A model generated the notes under the pieces. That model made no database searches. It was given only the letters and a program-made list of their open reading frames with translations, and had not been told where the DNA came from. The translations under genes and the position numbers were made by a program. From NCBI GenBank assembly GCA_000708525.1, contig JMRP01000001.1, positions 1 to 64,000 on the forward strand: a stretch of DNA of 64,000 bases, written 5' to 3'. This DNA comes from Cyanobium sp. CACIAM 14 (lineage in GTDB: Bacteria > Cyanobacteriota > Cyanobacteriia > PCC-6307 > Cyanobiaceae). Shown piece by piece: positions 39,103-48,053 of this stretch (positions are counted from its first letter, which is position 1; each line of letters opens with the position of its first letter).

Positions 39103-39983
39103 GCGCTGCCTCGCTCGCCACGGGGCCCGACTGGGAACTCGACTACTACTCCAGGCCGATCCTGGAGGCCGACGGCAAGAAGCGCTGGGAGCTGCTGATC
39201 TGCTCCACGGTCGATCCCGGGGCCCCTGCCGACCCCTTCCGCTGGGCCATGGACTGCCCGGCCTCCAGCGTCAACTCCCAGTGGTTGCGGAGCGCCATCG
39301 AGGCGGCTCTGGCGGCCAGCGCCGACCAGGGCTTCGGGCCGCCCCGCCGTCTGCGCTGCTGGCGCGGCTCCATGCGCACCATGGTGCAGCGGGCGGCGGA
39401 GGGGCTCGGTCTCGAGCTGGTGCCGAGCCGCCGCTGCTACGGACTGGTGGAATGGCTGCTGGAGCGCCAGGCAAGCGTCTATCCCCTGGATCCGGGGTAC
39501 ATGGCCGGTCCCCTTGCTCCGCCCCCCCAGGCGATCCCTCCCGTGGCGGTGCCCCTGCCGGAGGCGGCCCGCGGCGACCGGTGGAGCTGGGCCACCCTGA
39601 GCGCGGCGGCCCTGGCGGAGGCGAGCGGCTGGGAGATCGCCTTCCCGGGCCTGGTGGCCCTGCCGCCTCACCTCGATCCGTCCACCTCCGTGCCGGGAAT
39701 CCGGCTGTTCAGCCGCCGGCGCGCCCTGGCCATCGCCGGCTGGCTGGCCGGGCTGGAGCCGGTGCGGCTCGAGGTCTCCGGCGGCCAGGTGGTGCTCGAG
39801 GCGGGCCTGGAGGATCGCTGGCTCCTGGCCCGCCTGCCGCAGGAGGAGGCCCGCATGGCCGGGGCGGCGCTGGCGGAGGCGCGGGAGCGGGCCGGCGGTC
39901 TGCAGTTCATCGCCGTCCAGACCGGCGAGGAGGCCGCCTCCCTGGAGGGGTTCTGGCTGCTGAGGGATCTGCCGGATGGCTGA
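39099..39983 (+). CDS. Tab2-family RNA-binding protein
   Basis: A 294-residue Tab2/Atab2-family protein. In algae and plants, relatives promote translation of photosystem mRNAs. The start MSAASLATGPDWELDYYSRP and the segments KKRWELLICS, RCWRGSMRTMVQRAAEGLGL, RRCYGLVEWLLERQASVYPL and the C-terminal GFWLLRDLPDG are characteristic. It overlaps the S1 gene by 4 nt and pgeF by 8 nt, forming a three-gene unit. Confidence 0.92.
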   Translation: MSAASLATGPDWELDYYSRPILEADGKKRWELLICSTVDPGAPADPFRWAMDCPASSVNSQWLRSAIEAALAASADQGFGPPRRLRCWRGSMRTMVQRAAEGLGLELVPSRRCYGLVEWLLERQASVYPLDPGYMAGPLAPPPQAIPPVAVPLPEAARGDRWSWATLSAAALAEASGWEIAFPGLVALPPHLDPSTSVPGIRLFSRRRALAIAGWLAGLEPVRLEVSGGQVVLEAGLEDRWLLARLPQEEARMAGAALAEARERAGGLQFIAVQTGEEAASLEGFWLLRDLPDG

Positions 39984-40791
39984 GGCCCTGGAGCCCCCCT
40001 TCGACCGTCCCGATGCAGGCTTCAACGACCTGTCCGGCTGGACCTGGGTGGGCACCTACGGCGGCCACTTCCTTCAATGCGACCTGCTGGCCGGCTTCGA
40101 GCACGGCTTCTTCACCCGTCAGTGGCAGGGCCGTGACCCGGAGGCACTGGCGGGTTTCGTCAGCGCCGGCGTCAGCGTTCACCGCACGCGCCAGGTGCAT
40201 GGCGGCGCGGTGCTGGGGGCCACTGCGGCCGCCGGCCCCCCCTGGCCCGAGGCCGACGGGCTGCACAGCGATGGGGGTGGCCAGAGTCTCTGGGTGTGTG
40301 GCGCCGACTGCACCCCCGTGCTGATCGCCGACCTCGCCAGCGGGCGGGTCGCGGCCTGCCATGCCGGCTGGCGGGGGGTCGCCGCCCGGATCGTGCCGGT
40401 GGCCATCGACGCCCTGGTGGCGGAAGGCGCCAGCCGCGAGGCTCTGGTGGTGGCGCTCGGCCCTGCGGTGGCTGGCCGGAGCTACCAGGTGGAGCGTTCG
40501 GTGACCCTGCAGGTGGCGGCCGCTCTGGACCCCGGTGACGGCTCGTCGACAGCGGCTGGAGCCCTGGCGGATCTGGAGGCCTGCGGCGCCCTGCTGCCGG
40601 ATCCACAGCCCGACCGGGATCGGCTCGACATCCGCCGCGCCACGGCGTTGCAGCTGGAACGGCTGGGCATCACGGCGGAGCGGGTCGCCATCTGCCCTCT
40701 CTGCACGGTGGCCGAACCCTTGCTGTTTCATTCCTGGCGACGTGATGGTGTCAGGGCGGTTCAGTGGAGCGGGATCGTTTCGCAGGCCTGA
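39976..40791 (+). CDS. pgeF: Laccase-domain protein PgeF (YfiH family)
   Basis: A 271-residue Cu/Zn-binding protein of the YfiH/DUF152 family; the E. coli member edits cell-wall precursors, while others are called polyphenol oxidase. Ligand motifs are VHRTRQVHGGAVLGA, VCGADCTPVLIADLASGRVA, ACHAGWRGVAARI and the C-terminal ICPLC. The sequence overlaps tab2 at the 5' end. About 35 residues between the motifs (around 185-205) are less conserved. Confidence 0.9.
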   Translation: MAEALEPPFDRPDAGFNDLSGWTWVGTYGGHFLQCDLLAGFEHGFFTRQWQGRDPEALAGFVSAGVSVHRTRQVHGGAVLGATAAAGPPWPEADGLHSDGGGQSLWVCGADCTPVLIADLASGRVAACHAGWRGVAARIVPVAIDALVAEGASREALVVALGPAVAGRSYQVERSVTLQVAAALDPGDGSSTAAGALADLEACGALLPDPQPDRDRLDIRRATALQLERLGITAERVAICPLCTVAEPLLFHSWRRDGVRAVQWSGIVSQA

Positions 40792-40913
40792 TCCGCGTGC
40801 TCCCGTCAGGGCTGCGTCACGGTGACGATCCGCCGAAGCTCCGCCGCAGATCGATCTCCATTGTCAGGGCCCGTATTGCGGAAGGTTGCCTGGAACACCT
40901 CGGTGAGAGAATA

Positions 40914-40926
40914 TGCATTGGATGCA
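40914..40926. promoter_or_regulatory. Short inverted repeat just upstream of the abrB-like gene
   Basis: TGCAT-TGG-ATGCA is a 5-bp inverted repeat ending 10 bp before the abrB-like ATG, in an AT-richer patch that also includes ATATGCATT. It could be part of a promoter or an autoregulatory site. It is short, so chance is possible. Confidence 0.3.
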
Positions 40927-40935
40927 ATTTCCGAC

Positions 40936-41298
40936 ATGCTGACCGGAGCGGAACTTCTGGCCAAGGTCAAGGAGATGGGGGATGCCAGCAAGTCCGATCT
41001 CGTGCGGGCCTGTGGTTACGTCTCGACCCGCAAGGATGGTGCCGAGCGGCTCAACTTCACGGCCTTCTACGAAGCCCTTCTTCATGCCAAGGGGATGGAT
41101 TTCTCCTCGGCTCCCCGCAGCGGCAAGGCAGGTCGCAAGCTCAGCTTCAGCACCAAGGTTCAGTTCAACGGAAACCTGATGGTGGGCCGCGCCTACACGG
41201 CCATGCTCGATCTCAAGCCCGGCGACGAGTTCGAGATCAAGCTCGGCCGCAAGCAGATCCGTCTGATCCCGCTGGGTTCGGAGGACGACGAAGGCTGA
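40936..41298 (+). CDS. AbrB-family transcriptional regulator (cyAbrB)
   Basis: A 120-residue cyanobacterial AbrB-like protein. The N-terminal part MLTGAELLAKVKEMGDASKS then DLVRACGYVS is the cyAbrB-specific domain. The C-terminal SFSTKVQFNGNLMVGRAYTA, LDLKPGDEFEIKLGRKQIRL is the swapped-hairpin DNA-binding domain. Known members control carbon/nitrogen balance, including carbon-uptake genes. ATG at 40936 was chosen; the frame is open upstream but without family sequence. Its 3' end overlaps the convergent FAD oxidoreductase gene by 62 nt. Confidence 0.92.
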   Translation: MLTGAELLAKVKEMGDASKSDLVRACGYVSTRKDGAERLNFTAFYEALLHAKGMDFSSAPRSGKAGRKLSFSTKVQFNGNLMVGRAYTAMLDLKPGDEFEIKLGRKQIRLIPLGSEDDEG

Positions 41299-42937
41299 GC
41301 GCCACCGCTTCCGCCACCTTGATGCCATCGATCGCCGCCGACAGGATGCCACCCGCATGGCCGGCTCCTTCCCCGGCGGGGAAGAGTCCAGGCGTGTTGG
41401 TGCTCTCCAGTCCGCTCGCATGCCGCATGACGCGCACCGGTGAAGAGGTGCGGGTCTCCACTCCGGTCAGCAGCGCGCCTGGCATGGCGTAGCCGGGAAT
41501 GCGGCGGGCGAAGCAGGGCAGGGCCTCCCGGATCGCCTCCAGAACGAAGGGGGGCAGACAGCCGTCGAGGCTGCCGTGCTTCAGCCCCGGCTGGTAGGAG
41601 CCCTGCACGGCCCCATCGGGAGCGGCACCGCTGGGTCTGCGGGCGAGGAAATCCTCCAGCCACTGGGCCGGCGCCCGGTAGTCGCCGCCGCCGGCGAGGA
41701 ATGCCTGCCGCTCCCAGTGGCGCTGGAAGGACACACCGGCCAGGGGATCCCCGGGTTCCCGGCCATAAGGGGCCAGATCTTCGAGGCTCACCGGCACCAC
41801 CAGGCCGCTGTTGGCGTTGCGTTCCCGCCGGGAGTGCTGGCTCATGCCGTTGGTGACCACGCAGCCTTCCTCCGAGGTGGCCCCCACCACCAGCCCCCCC
41901 GGACACATGCAGAAGCTGTAGACGCTGCGGCCCGTCGTGGTGGCGCCGCTGCAGTGGTGGACCAGCTTGTACTCGGCCGGCCCGAGGCGCGGATGGCCGG
42001 CGGCCTCCCCCCAGCGGGCCCTGTCGATCAGGGCCTGGGGGTGCTCGATCCTGACGCCCACCGCGAAGGGTTTGGCCTCCATGGCCACCCCCGCCTCGTG
42101 CAGCATCACGAACGTGTCCCTGGCGCTGTGGCCGGGGGCCAGCACCAGATGGCGGGTGGCGATGCTGCTGCCGTCCGCCAGCCGCACCCCGCGGAGCCCC
42201 CTGGAGCCTTTCTCCAGCAGGAGACCGACCATTTGCCGGCCGAAGCGCACCTCTCCCCCCAGGGCCTCGATCCGGGCCCGCAGCCCGCGCACCACCGTGG
42301 CCAGCTTGAACGTGCCGATGTGGGGGTGGTGCAGGGTGAGGATCTCCGGGTCGGCACCGGCCGCCACCAGTTCCTCCAGCACCTTGCGGATGTAGGTGGG
42401 GCTCTCGCTCACCTGGCTGTAGAGCTTGCCGTCGGAGAACGTGCCCGCGCCACCCTCGCCGAACTGGACGTTCGAGCCGGGATCGAAGGGTCGACGGCCC
42501 TGCCAGAAGCCGAAGGTGTCGGCGGTGCGCTCCTTCACCGCCTTTCCCCGCTCCAGCAGCAGGGGCCGGCAACCCATCTGGGCCAGCAGCAGGGCGGCGA
42601 AGTAGCCGCAGGGCCCGGCTCCCACCACCACTGGCCGTTCTCCCTCCACGGGCGGGCCGGTCTGGACCACGGGCCGGTAGGTGGTATCCGGTGCCGGCCG
42701 CAGGTGGGGGTCGCCGGCGAAGCGGCGCAGCAGGCGCCGCCTGGTGGAGGTCTCCAGCTCCAGGTCAAGGCAGTACACCAGGGCGATGCCTCCCCGGCGG
42801 CGGGCGTCCACGCTGCGTTTCACCAGCCGGTGGCCCCGCAGCTCGCCGGGGGCCAGCCGCAGCCGGCGGACGATCGCCACCTCCAGGTCGACGGGGCTGT
42901 GATCGAGCGGCAGCTTCAGCTCGCTGAGGCGCAGCAC
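41237..42937 (-). CDS. FAD-dependent oxidoreductase (COG2509-like)
   Basis: A 566-residue flavoprotein. Residues about 1-85 form a small N-terminal domain. The FAD-binding motif VVGAGPCGYFAALLLAQMGC starts near residue 100. EGGAGTFSDGKLYSQV is typical of this uncharacterised dehydrogenase family, and LVLAPGHSARDTF and GLFPAGEGAGHAGGILSAAI complete the FAD site. The substrate is unknown. Its 3' end overlaps the cyAbrB gene on the opposite strand by 62 nt. Confidence 0.9.
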   Translation of the reverse strand: MLRLSELKLPLDHSPVDLEVAIVRRLRLAPGELRGHRLVKRSVDARRRGGIALVYCLDLELETSTRRRLLRRFAGDPHLRPAPDTTYRPVVQTGPPVEGERPVVVGAGPCGYFAALLLAQMGCRPLLLERGKAVKERTADTFGFWQGRRPFDPGSNVQFGEGGAGTFSDGKLYSQVSESPTYIRKVLEELVAAGADPEILTLHHPHIGTFKLATVVRGLRARIEALGGEVRFGRQMVGLLLEKGSRGLRGVRLADGSSIATRHLVLAPGHSARDTFVMLHEAGVAMEAKPFAVGVRIEHPQALIDRARWGEAAGHPRLGPAEYKLVHHCSGATTTGRSVYSFCMCPGGLVVGATSEEGCVVTNGMSQHSRRERNANSGLVVPVSLEDLAPYGREPGDPLAGVSFQRHWERQAFLAGGGDYRAPAQWLEDFLARRPSGAAPDGAVQGSYQPGLKHGSLDGCLPPFVLEAIREALPCFARRIPGYAMPGALLTGVETRTSSPVRVMRHASGLESTNTPGLFPAGEGAGHAGGILSAAIDGIKVAEAVALSLRRPPNPAGSDGSACGRA

Positions 42938-43044
42938 GGCCGGGGCAGGCGGAGGTCTCCTGGCGTTCTAGGGCACGGCCCCCCGGCAGGGACCTCCGGA
43001 AAGTGGCATGGTGGAGGCTGATCGTGGCCGCTGGCCGGTTTCCG

Positions 43045-43140
43045 ATGGGTCTGGGTCACTGTCCGCTGTGCATGGGTCTGGCCGTGCTCTGCGCCGTCCG
43101 CTGCGGCGCCCACGCCCTGATGCTCTGGCGCCTGGCCTGA
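43045..43140 (+). CDS. Possible 31-residue Cys-rich leader protein
   Basis: ATG at 43045 encodes MGLGHCPLCMGLAVLCAVRC followed by GAHALMLWRLA. The frame ends in a TGA that overlaps the ATG of the MBL-fold gene (TGATG). Four Cys residues and a hydrophobic stretch suggest a tiny membrane or metal-binding peptide, and the overlap suggests translational coupling. With no family recognised and GC-rich DNA giving many short frames, it is uncertain. Confidence 0.35.
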   Translation: MGLGHCPLCMGLAVLCAVRCGAHALMLWRLA

Positions 43141-43895
43141 TGACGCTCCAGGCCACCTATCTCGGCGCCAACGGCTGGTGGCTGGTGTTCGGCGACCTCA
43201 AGGTGCTGGTGGACCCCTGGCTGACAGGCGACCTGGTGTTTCCTCCCGGTCCCTGGCTGCTGCGGGGGCGATTGCTTCAGCCCTGCCCCCTGCCCGGCTC
43301 CCCCGACCTGCTGCTGTTCACCCAGGGGCTGCCGGACCACTGCCACCCACCCAGCCTGGAGCTGCTCGACCGGCATGTGCCCGTGGTGGGCTCCAGCAGC
43401 GCGGTCGCCCGGGTACGGCGCCTGGGCTTCACGGAGGTCACGGCCCTGCGTCCGGGCGAGGAGCACCGCTTCGGTGACCTGCGGATCACCGGCACCGCCG
43501 GGGCCGCGGTGCCGGCGCTGGAGAACGGCTACCTGCTGGAGCACCCCTGCGGCCGTCTTTATCTGGAGCCGCACGGATTTCTGGCGGAGGATCTGCCATC
43601 CCGTCCGCTCGATGCGGTCATCACCCCCGTCGTGGATCTGGGCCTGCCTGGGGCGGGGGTCTTCGTGAAGGGCCGGCAGGTCCTGCCCCGGCTGCTGGAG
43701 CGCTTCGATCCCCTCACGGTGCTGGCCAGCACCACCGGGGGCGAGGTGCGTTTCGATGGCCTGCTCAGCCGCTTCCTCCTTCAGGAGGGCACGGTGGGGG
43801 AGGCGGAGGCGACGGTGGCCGCCGCACCCACGACCGGAAGCTGCCGCCTGCTCGATCCGGTGCCCGGCACCTCCTACGGGATTCCCACCCGCTGA
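43140..43895 (+). CDS. MBL-fold protein with altered metal motif
   Basis: A 251-residue metallo-beta-lactamase-fold protein starting MTLQATYLGANGWWLVFGDL. The region where HxHxDH is expected reads TQGLPDHCHPPSLE, keeping only D-H and a later His. I recall a related cyanobacterial/plastid branch with a similar loop. DPWLTGDLVFPPGPW and YLEPHGFLAEDL follow. Function is unknown. Its end overlaps the 3' end of the convergent PEP synthase gene by 22 nt. Confidence 0.82.
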   Translation: MTLQATYLGANGWWLVFGDLKVLVDPWLTGDLVFPPGPWLLRGRLLQPCPLPGSPDLLLFTQGLPDHCHPPSLELLDRHVPVVGSSSAVARVRRLGFTEVTALRPGEEHRFGDLRITGTAGAAVPALENGYLLEHPCGRLYLEPHGFLAEDLPSRPLDAVITPVVDLGLPGAGVFVKGRQVLPRLLERFDPLTVLASTTGGEVRFDGLLSRFLLQEGTVGEAEATVAAAPTTGSCRLLDPVPGTSYGIPTR

Positions 43896-46321
43896 GCGGC
43901 CAGCTCGGTCTCGATCGCCGCGATCGCGATGCGGGTCGGCACCACCGCATCGGGGTTGAGGCTGATCGAGTCGATGCCTTCCTCCACCAGGAACCTGGCG
44001 AAATCCGGGTAGTCGCTGGGGGCCTGGCCGCAGATGCCGATCTTGCGGCCGCAGCGCCGGGCCGTGCGGATCGCCAGCCGGATCATCTCCTTCACCGTGG
44101 GATGGCGCTCGTCGAACAGCTCCGCCACCAGCGCCGAATCCCGATCCAGCCCAAGGGTCAGCTGGGTCAGGTCGTTGGAGCCGATCGAGAAGCCATCGAA
44201 GCGCTCGGCGAAGGCTTCGGCGCCGATCACGTTGCTGGGCAGCTCGCACATCACGTACACCTCCAGGCCGTCGCGGCCCCGCACCAGCCCTTCGCTGGCC
44301 ATGGCCGCCAGCACCCGGTCCCCCTCCTCGGGGGTGCGGCAGAAGGGGACCATCGGGATCACGTTGGTCAGGCCCATCGTCTCGCGCACGCGGCGCAGGG
44401 CCCGGCATTCCAGGGCGAAGGCGTCGCGGAAGGCCGGGGCGTAGTAGCGCGACGCTCCCCGCCAGCCGATCATCGGGTTCTCCTCCACCGGCTCGAAGGC
44501 ACCGCCACCGAGCAGGCGGGCGTATTCGTTGCTCTTGAAATCGGAGAAGCGCAGGATCACCGGCCGGGGATGGAAGGCCGCGGCGATGCGGGCCATCCCC
44601 TGGGCCAGCAGATCCACGTAGTAGTCGGCCTGGACGTCGTAGCCCTCAGTCAGCTCGGCGATGGCCGCCCGTTCCCTGGGGTCCGCGACCCGATCGGGTT
44701 GCAGCAGCGCCAGCGGATGCACCCGGATGTGGTTGGCGATGATGAACTCGAGCCGGGCCAGACCCACCCCGTCGCAGGGGATGGCCGCCAGATGGAAGGC
44801 CTCCTCCGGATTGCCCACGTTCATCAGGATCTTCGTGCGGGTTGCCGGCAGCTCGTCGAGGGGCTGCTCCTCCATGCGGAACGCCAGCGTTCCCCGGTAG
44901 ACATGGCCCACATCCCCTTCGCAGCAGCTGAGGGTGATCGGCTCGCCGTCCCGGATGCGGCTGCTGCCGTCACCGGTGCCGACGATCGCCGTCAGCCCCA
45001 TCTCGCGGGCGATGATCGCCGCGTGGCAGGTGCGCCCGCCCTGGTCGGTGACCACACCGCTGGCCTTCCGCAGGATCGGCTCCCAGTCGGGGTCGGTGCG
45101 GCGGGTCACCAGCAGGTCGCCCTCGGCGAACCGGCCGATCTCACCGGGATCGCCGATCACCCGCGCCCTGCCGCAGCTCACCGAAGCGCCGATCGCCCGC
45201 CCGCGGGTGATCTCCTCGGCCCGGTGCGGTTCCAGATGCCAGCTGCGCAGCACGGCGCCCCGCCGCCGCGATTCGACCGTTTCCGGACGGGCCTGGAGGA
45301 TGAACAGCTCGCCGCTGAGGCCGTCCTTGGCCCACTCGATGTCCATGGGCGAGGGCACCCCCCGACGCTCGCCGTAGTGGCGCTCGATCACGCAGGCCCA
45401 GCGCGCCAGGGTCAGCGCTTCCTCGTCACTGAGGGCGAAACGGCGGCGTTCCTCGGCGGGCACGGGAACGTTGCGCACGGCCCGGCCATCGCCCGCGGCG
45501 GGATCGGCGTAGATCATGCGCAGGGCCTTGCTGCCCAGCCTGCGGCTCAGGATCGGAGCGAAGCCCCGCTCCAGGGTGGGCTTGTAGATCAGCCACTCGT
45601 CGGGGTTCACCGCTCCCTGCACCACGTTCTCCCCCAGGCCCCAGGCGGCAGTCAGCAGCACCGCCTCGCGGAAGCCGGTCTCGGTGTCGATGCTGAACAT
45701 CACGCCGGAGCTGGCCAGGTCGGAGCGCACCATGCGCTGCACCCCGATCGAGAGGGCCACCTCCAGATGGTCGAAACCGTTCTGCTGCCGGTAGACGATC
45801 GCCCGGTCGGTGAACAGCGACGCATAGCAGCGGCGGCAGGCCTCCAGCAGCGCCAGTTCCCCCTCCACGTGCAGGAAGGTCTCCTGCTGGCCGGCGAAGC
45901 TGGCGTCCGGGAGGTCCTCGGCGGTGGCGCTCGAGCGCACAGCTACCGCTGCGGGCACACCGGCGCCCGTCATCCCGGCGGCCAGTTCCCGGTAGGCCGC
46001 CGTGATGGCTTCCGCCAGCTCAGGCGGCAGCTCCGCCCGGTTCAGCAGGTTGCGGGCTGCCTGGCCGACCGCCTGCAGGGCCGCCAGGTCGTTCGTGTCC
46101 AGCCCGTCGAGCAGCGCGGCCAGCGCCGGACGGAGGCCGTTGGCCGCGATGAACAGCCGGTAGGCGGCGGCGGTGGTGGCGAACCCGCCGGGCACCCGCA
46201 CCCCCTCCGGTCCGAGCTGGCGGATCATCTCGCCGAGGGAAGCGTTCTTGCCCCCCACCTCGGCGATGGCGTCAAGCCCCACCTGCGCCAGGGAGACGAC
46301 GAGCGTGTGCGAGTCCTGCAT
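43874..46321 (-). CDS. ppsA: Phosphoenolpyruvate synthase
   Basis: An 815-residue PEP synthase (pyruvate, water dikinase) that makes PEP from pyruvate and ATP. The order is an N-terminal ATP-grasp domain (VAVRSSATAEDLPDASFAGQ; RMIYADPAAGDG), the swivelling phosphohistidine domain (DQGGRTCHAAIIAREMG) and the C-terminal PEP-utiliser barrel with GIDSISLNPDAVV. FSIGSNDLTQLTLGLDRDS and KIGICGQAPSDYPDFARFL carry the catalytic Cys. Length is normal. Confidence 0.96.
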   Translation of the reverse strand: MQDSHTLVVSLAQVGLDAIAEVGGKNASLGEMIRQLGPEGVRVPGGFATTAAAYRLFIAANGLRPALAALLDGLDTNDLAALQAVGQAARNLLNRAELPPELAEAITAAYRELAAGMTGAGVPAAVAVRSSATAEDLPDASFAGQQETFLHVEGELALLEACRRCYASLFTDRAIVYRQQNGFDHLEVALSIGVQRMVRSDLASSGVMFSIDTETGFREAVLLTAAWGLGENVVQGAVNPDEWLIYKPTLERGFAPILSRRLGSKALRMIYADPAAGDGRAVRNVPVPAEERRRFALSDEEALTLARWACVIERHYGERRGVPSPMDIEWAKDGLSGELFILQARPETVESRRRGAVLRSWHLEPHRAEEITRGRAIGASVSCGRARVIGDPGEIGRFAEGDLLVTRRTDPDWEPILRKASGVVTDQGGRTCHAAIIAREMGLTAIVGTGDGSSRIRDGEPITLSCCEGDVGHVYRGTLAFRMEEQPLDELPATRTKILMNVGNPEEAFHLAAIPCDGVGLARLEFIIANHIRVHPLALLQPDRVADPRERAAIAELTEGYDVQADYYVDLLAQGMARIAAAFHPRPVILRFSDFKSNEYARLLGGGAFEPVEENPMIGWRGASRYYAPAFRDAFALECRALRRVRETMGLTNVIPMVPFCRTPEEGDRVLAAMASEGLVRGRDGLEVYVMCELPSNVIGAEAFAERFDGFSIGSNDLTQLTLGLDRDSALVAELFDERHPTVKEMIRLAIRTARRCGRKIGICGQAPSDYPDFARFLVEEGIDSISLNPDAVVPTRIAIAAIETELAAQRVGIP

Positions 46322-46554
46322 CCGGTGGCGGCGAGCTCACCCAACTCTGGAGCGGCCCCCGGGAGGTGGCCAGCGGCTGTGACCTTCATGCGTGGGACGT
46401 CATTGGCCGTTGGGTGCCAGCTGTGTCGTCGCGAGCAGGTCGGACAGCAGACCATTCATTCCCGCCCCGCAGGGAAGCAGCGGCTCGACCCTGATGCCTC
46501 GGCCGGGGCCCCCCAGGAGGCCTTGGTTCCAGTGGGACCATGCCAGGGCAGAGA

Positions 46555-47280
46555 TCACTTCTCAAGCCGTTCGAAGATGGTTCGCACCGCCGGGAAGAAA
46601 CATTCGGGATCCTGAGTGGTCCGGAAACTGTCAAGAAACGACCGTGCAATCTCCTCCTCCCGGTGTCTGTTGGATGCCCCCACCATGAGGTTGAGCATGT
46701 GGCCGTTCGGTGCCGGCATCAGGTAGTGGGTGGGTATGCGGAGCCGGTTCCGGTCAGGTGCCGCAGGCGGCTGCTGGCGAAGTCTCCAGATCAACACCCG
46801 GCGTGCCGTGGGCTCCAGCCAGGTCCTGGCTGACGGGATCGTTGCCGTGAGGCCCCACTTTTCGAGGCCTGCGGCATACCCGCGGTCCAACATGGTGGCC
46901 GCCCTCTCGTAGCTGGTTGCTCCCTCGACCCCTTCCAGTTCCTGCCCGGTCATGAACGAGAAACCGGCCGATGCCGCGCCCGAATCAGTGGTGAAGACGA
47001 CTGTGTCTTCAGTCTGATTCGCTTGCCAGTCACCATTGAGGATGAAGGTGTAACAGAAGCCGACGGGCTGCAGGCTGTTGTGGAACACCATGAGCGCAAC
47101 GCCTCTTGTGTTTGGATCCACGACCTCAAGGATCAGATCTTGTTGGTTCTCCGCGATTCTGCGGGCATCGCGCAGGATCTGATCGACGAGTGGTCCTGAT
47201 CGTGCAGGGCTCAGCGGAAGGAGGGTCGTGAAGCTGCTGAGAGCGAAGAAGCTCAGGATTCGCCTCAGGTCTAGCGCCAT
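46555..47280 (-). CDS. Secreted hypothetical protein
   Basis: A 241-residue protein with a signal-peptide-like start (ILSFFALSSFTTLLPLSPARS). A soluble domain follows without recognised motifs. FVFTTDSGAASAGFSF-like and RVLIWRLRQQPPAAPDRNRL segments are visible. It lies alone between two regions of about 190-230 bp on the minus strand, and its base use is slightly more AT-rich than its neighbours. No function can be named. Confidence 0.65.
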   Translation of the reverse strand: MALDLRRILSFFALSSFTTLLPLSPARSGPLVDQILRDARRIAENQQDLILEVVDPNTRGVALMVFHNSLQPVGFCYTFILNGDWQANQTEDTVVFTTDSGAASAGFSFMTGQELEGVEGATSYERAATMLDRGYAAGLEKWGLTATIPSARTWLEPTARRVLIWRLRQQPPAAPDRNRLRIPTHYLMPAPNGHMLNLMVGASNRHREEEIARSFLDSFRTTQDPECFFPAVRTIFERLEK

Positions 47281-47469
47281 CGGATCGCGCCTCCAGCTTC
47301 CTTCTCACGCTAGAAATGGCGCCGCACCGTCTTACCCACCATCGCTCAGCAGTTCCGCTGCACGCGCCGTGCCTGGTCGCGCAAACAGGCGGAGTGGAAG
47401 GGAACACCCTGTCGGAGGGCTCCGCTGAACGGGTGGCCTATCCGCTCCCGTGGGGCAGGAGCGGAACCC

Positions 47470-47679
47470 TCAGCCTTCCGGATCGTCGTGTTCGCGCCGG
47501 GACTCCGGCAGCAGCTGGGCCAGCAGCCCCGCTCCCATCAGGATGCCGCCGAGGGTGAGGGCCAGCCCCCGGTTGGCGGCGGCGGGTCCGTCGAGCCAGG
47601 TGCCGGCGGCCAGGAAGGCGCCCCCCAGCAGCAGGCTGGGCACCAGCACGATGCCCTTGGCGGTGCGGTTGAGGCTCAT
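47470..47679 (-). CDS. Small two-span membrane protein
   Basis: A 69-residue protein with two hydrophobic helices (IVLVPSLLLGGAFLAAGTWL and LALTLGGILMGAGLLAQLLP) and a charged tail, ESRREHDDPEG. No family was recognised. It overlaps the upstream nuclease-like gene by ATGA, so it is probably the last gene of the ilvB-containing run. Confidence 0.7.
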   Translation of the reverse strand: MSLNRTAKGIVLVPSLLLGGAFLAAGTWLDGPAAANRGLALTLGGILMGAGLLAQLLPESRREHDDPEG

Positions 47680-48053
47680 GGACAGGGCTCCGCCAGAGCC
47701 AGGCCGGCGTCGATCAGGCCGCCGGCCATGTCGGCACCGTCGGAGAGGCGGCTCACCCGGGCCAGGAGCGCACCCCCGCTCTCCCCCATCGGACGCAGAT
47801 TCACCCGGGTCCGGCGCGGCAGCTCACGACGCAGCCAGGCGGTGGCCTGATCCTCCCGCTCGGGCCTCACCTCCAGGCAGGCCAGCTGCACGGGATAACT
47901 GCGGTTGCCATCTCCTACCTGCAGCAGCCGGCCGCCACGCACCTGGTAGACCTCCGCAGCCCCGGCAGCCCCTGGGCCGGTGAGCACCAGGGCCAGCAGC
48001 ACCCCGAGCAGAACCGGCAGGACCCCGATCCGGTTCAGAGCTTGGCGCCGCAA
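47676..48053 (-). CDS. Exported thermonuclease-like (SNase fold) small protein
   Basis: About 125 residues: a signal peptide ([20 protein letters not shown] then [11 protein letters not shown]), then a compact domain. [40 protein letters not shown] and [16 protein letters not shown] resemble the Staphylococcus-nuclease-like OB fold. Catalytic Arg/Glu positions are not clearly conserved, so nuclease activity is doubtful. There is no ATG; a TTG at 48053 keeps the signal peptide and overlaps the ilvB stop by 19 nt. Confidence 0.6.
   Translation of the reverse strand: MRRQALNRIGVLPVLLGVLLALVLTGPGAAGAAEVYQVRGGRLLQVGDGNRSYPVQLACLEVRPEREDQATAWLRRELPRRTRVNLRPMGESGGALLARVSRLSDGADMAGGLIDAGLALAEPCP

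Noticed and set aside
43915..43935. GCGATCGC (HIP1-type) octamer near the ppsA 3' end
   Set aside because: Such octamers are widespread in cyanobacterial genomes; a single copy inside a gene is not informative.
46322..46554. 233-bp gap between ppsA and the secreted hypothetical gene, first taken as a possible RNA gene
   Set aside because: GC-rich with several short stems but no recognisable RNA family, terminator or tRNA-like fold.
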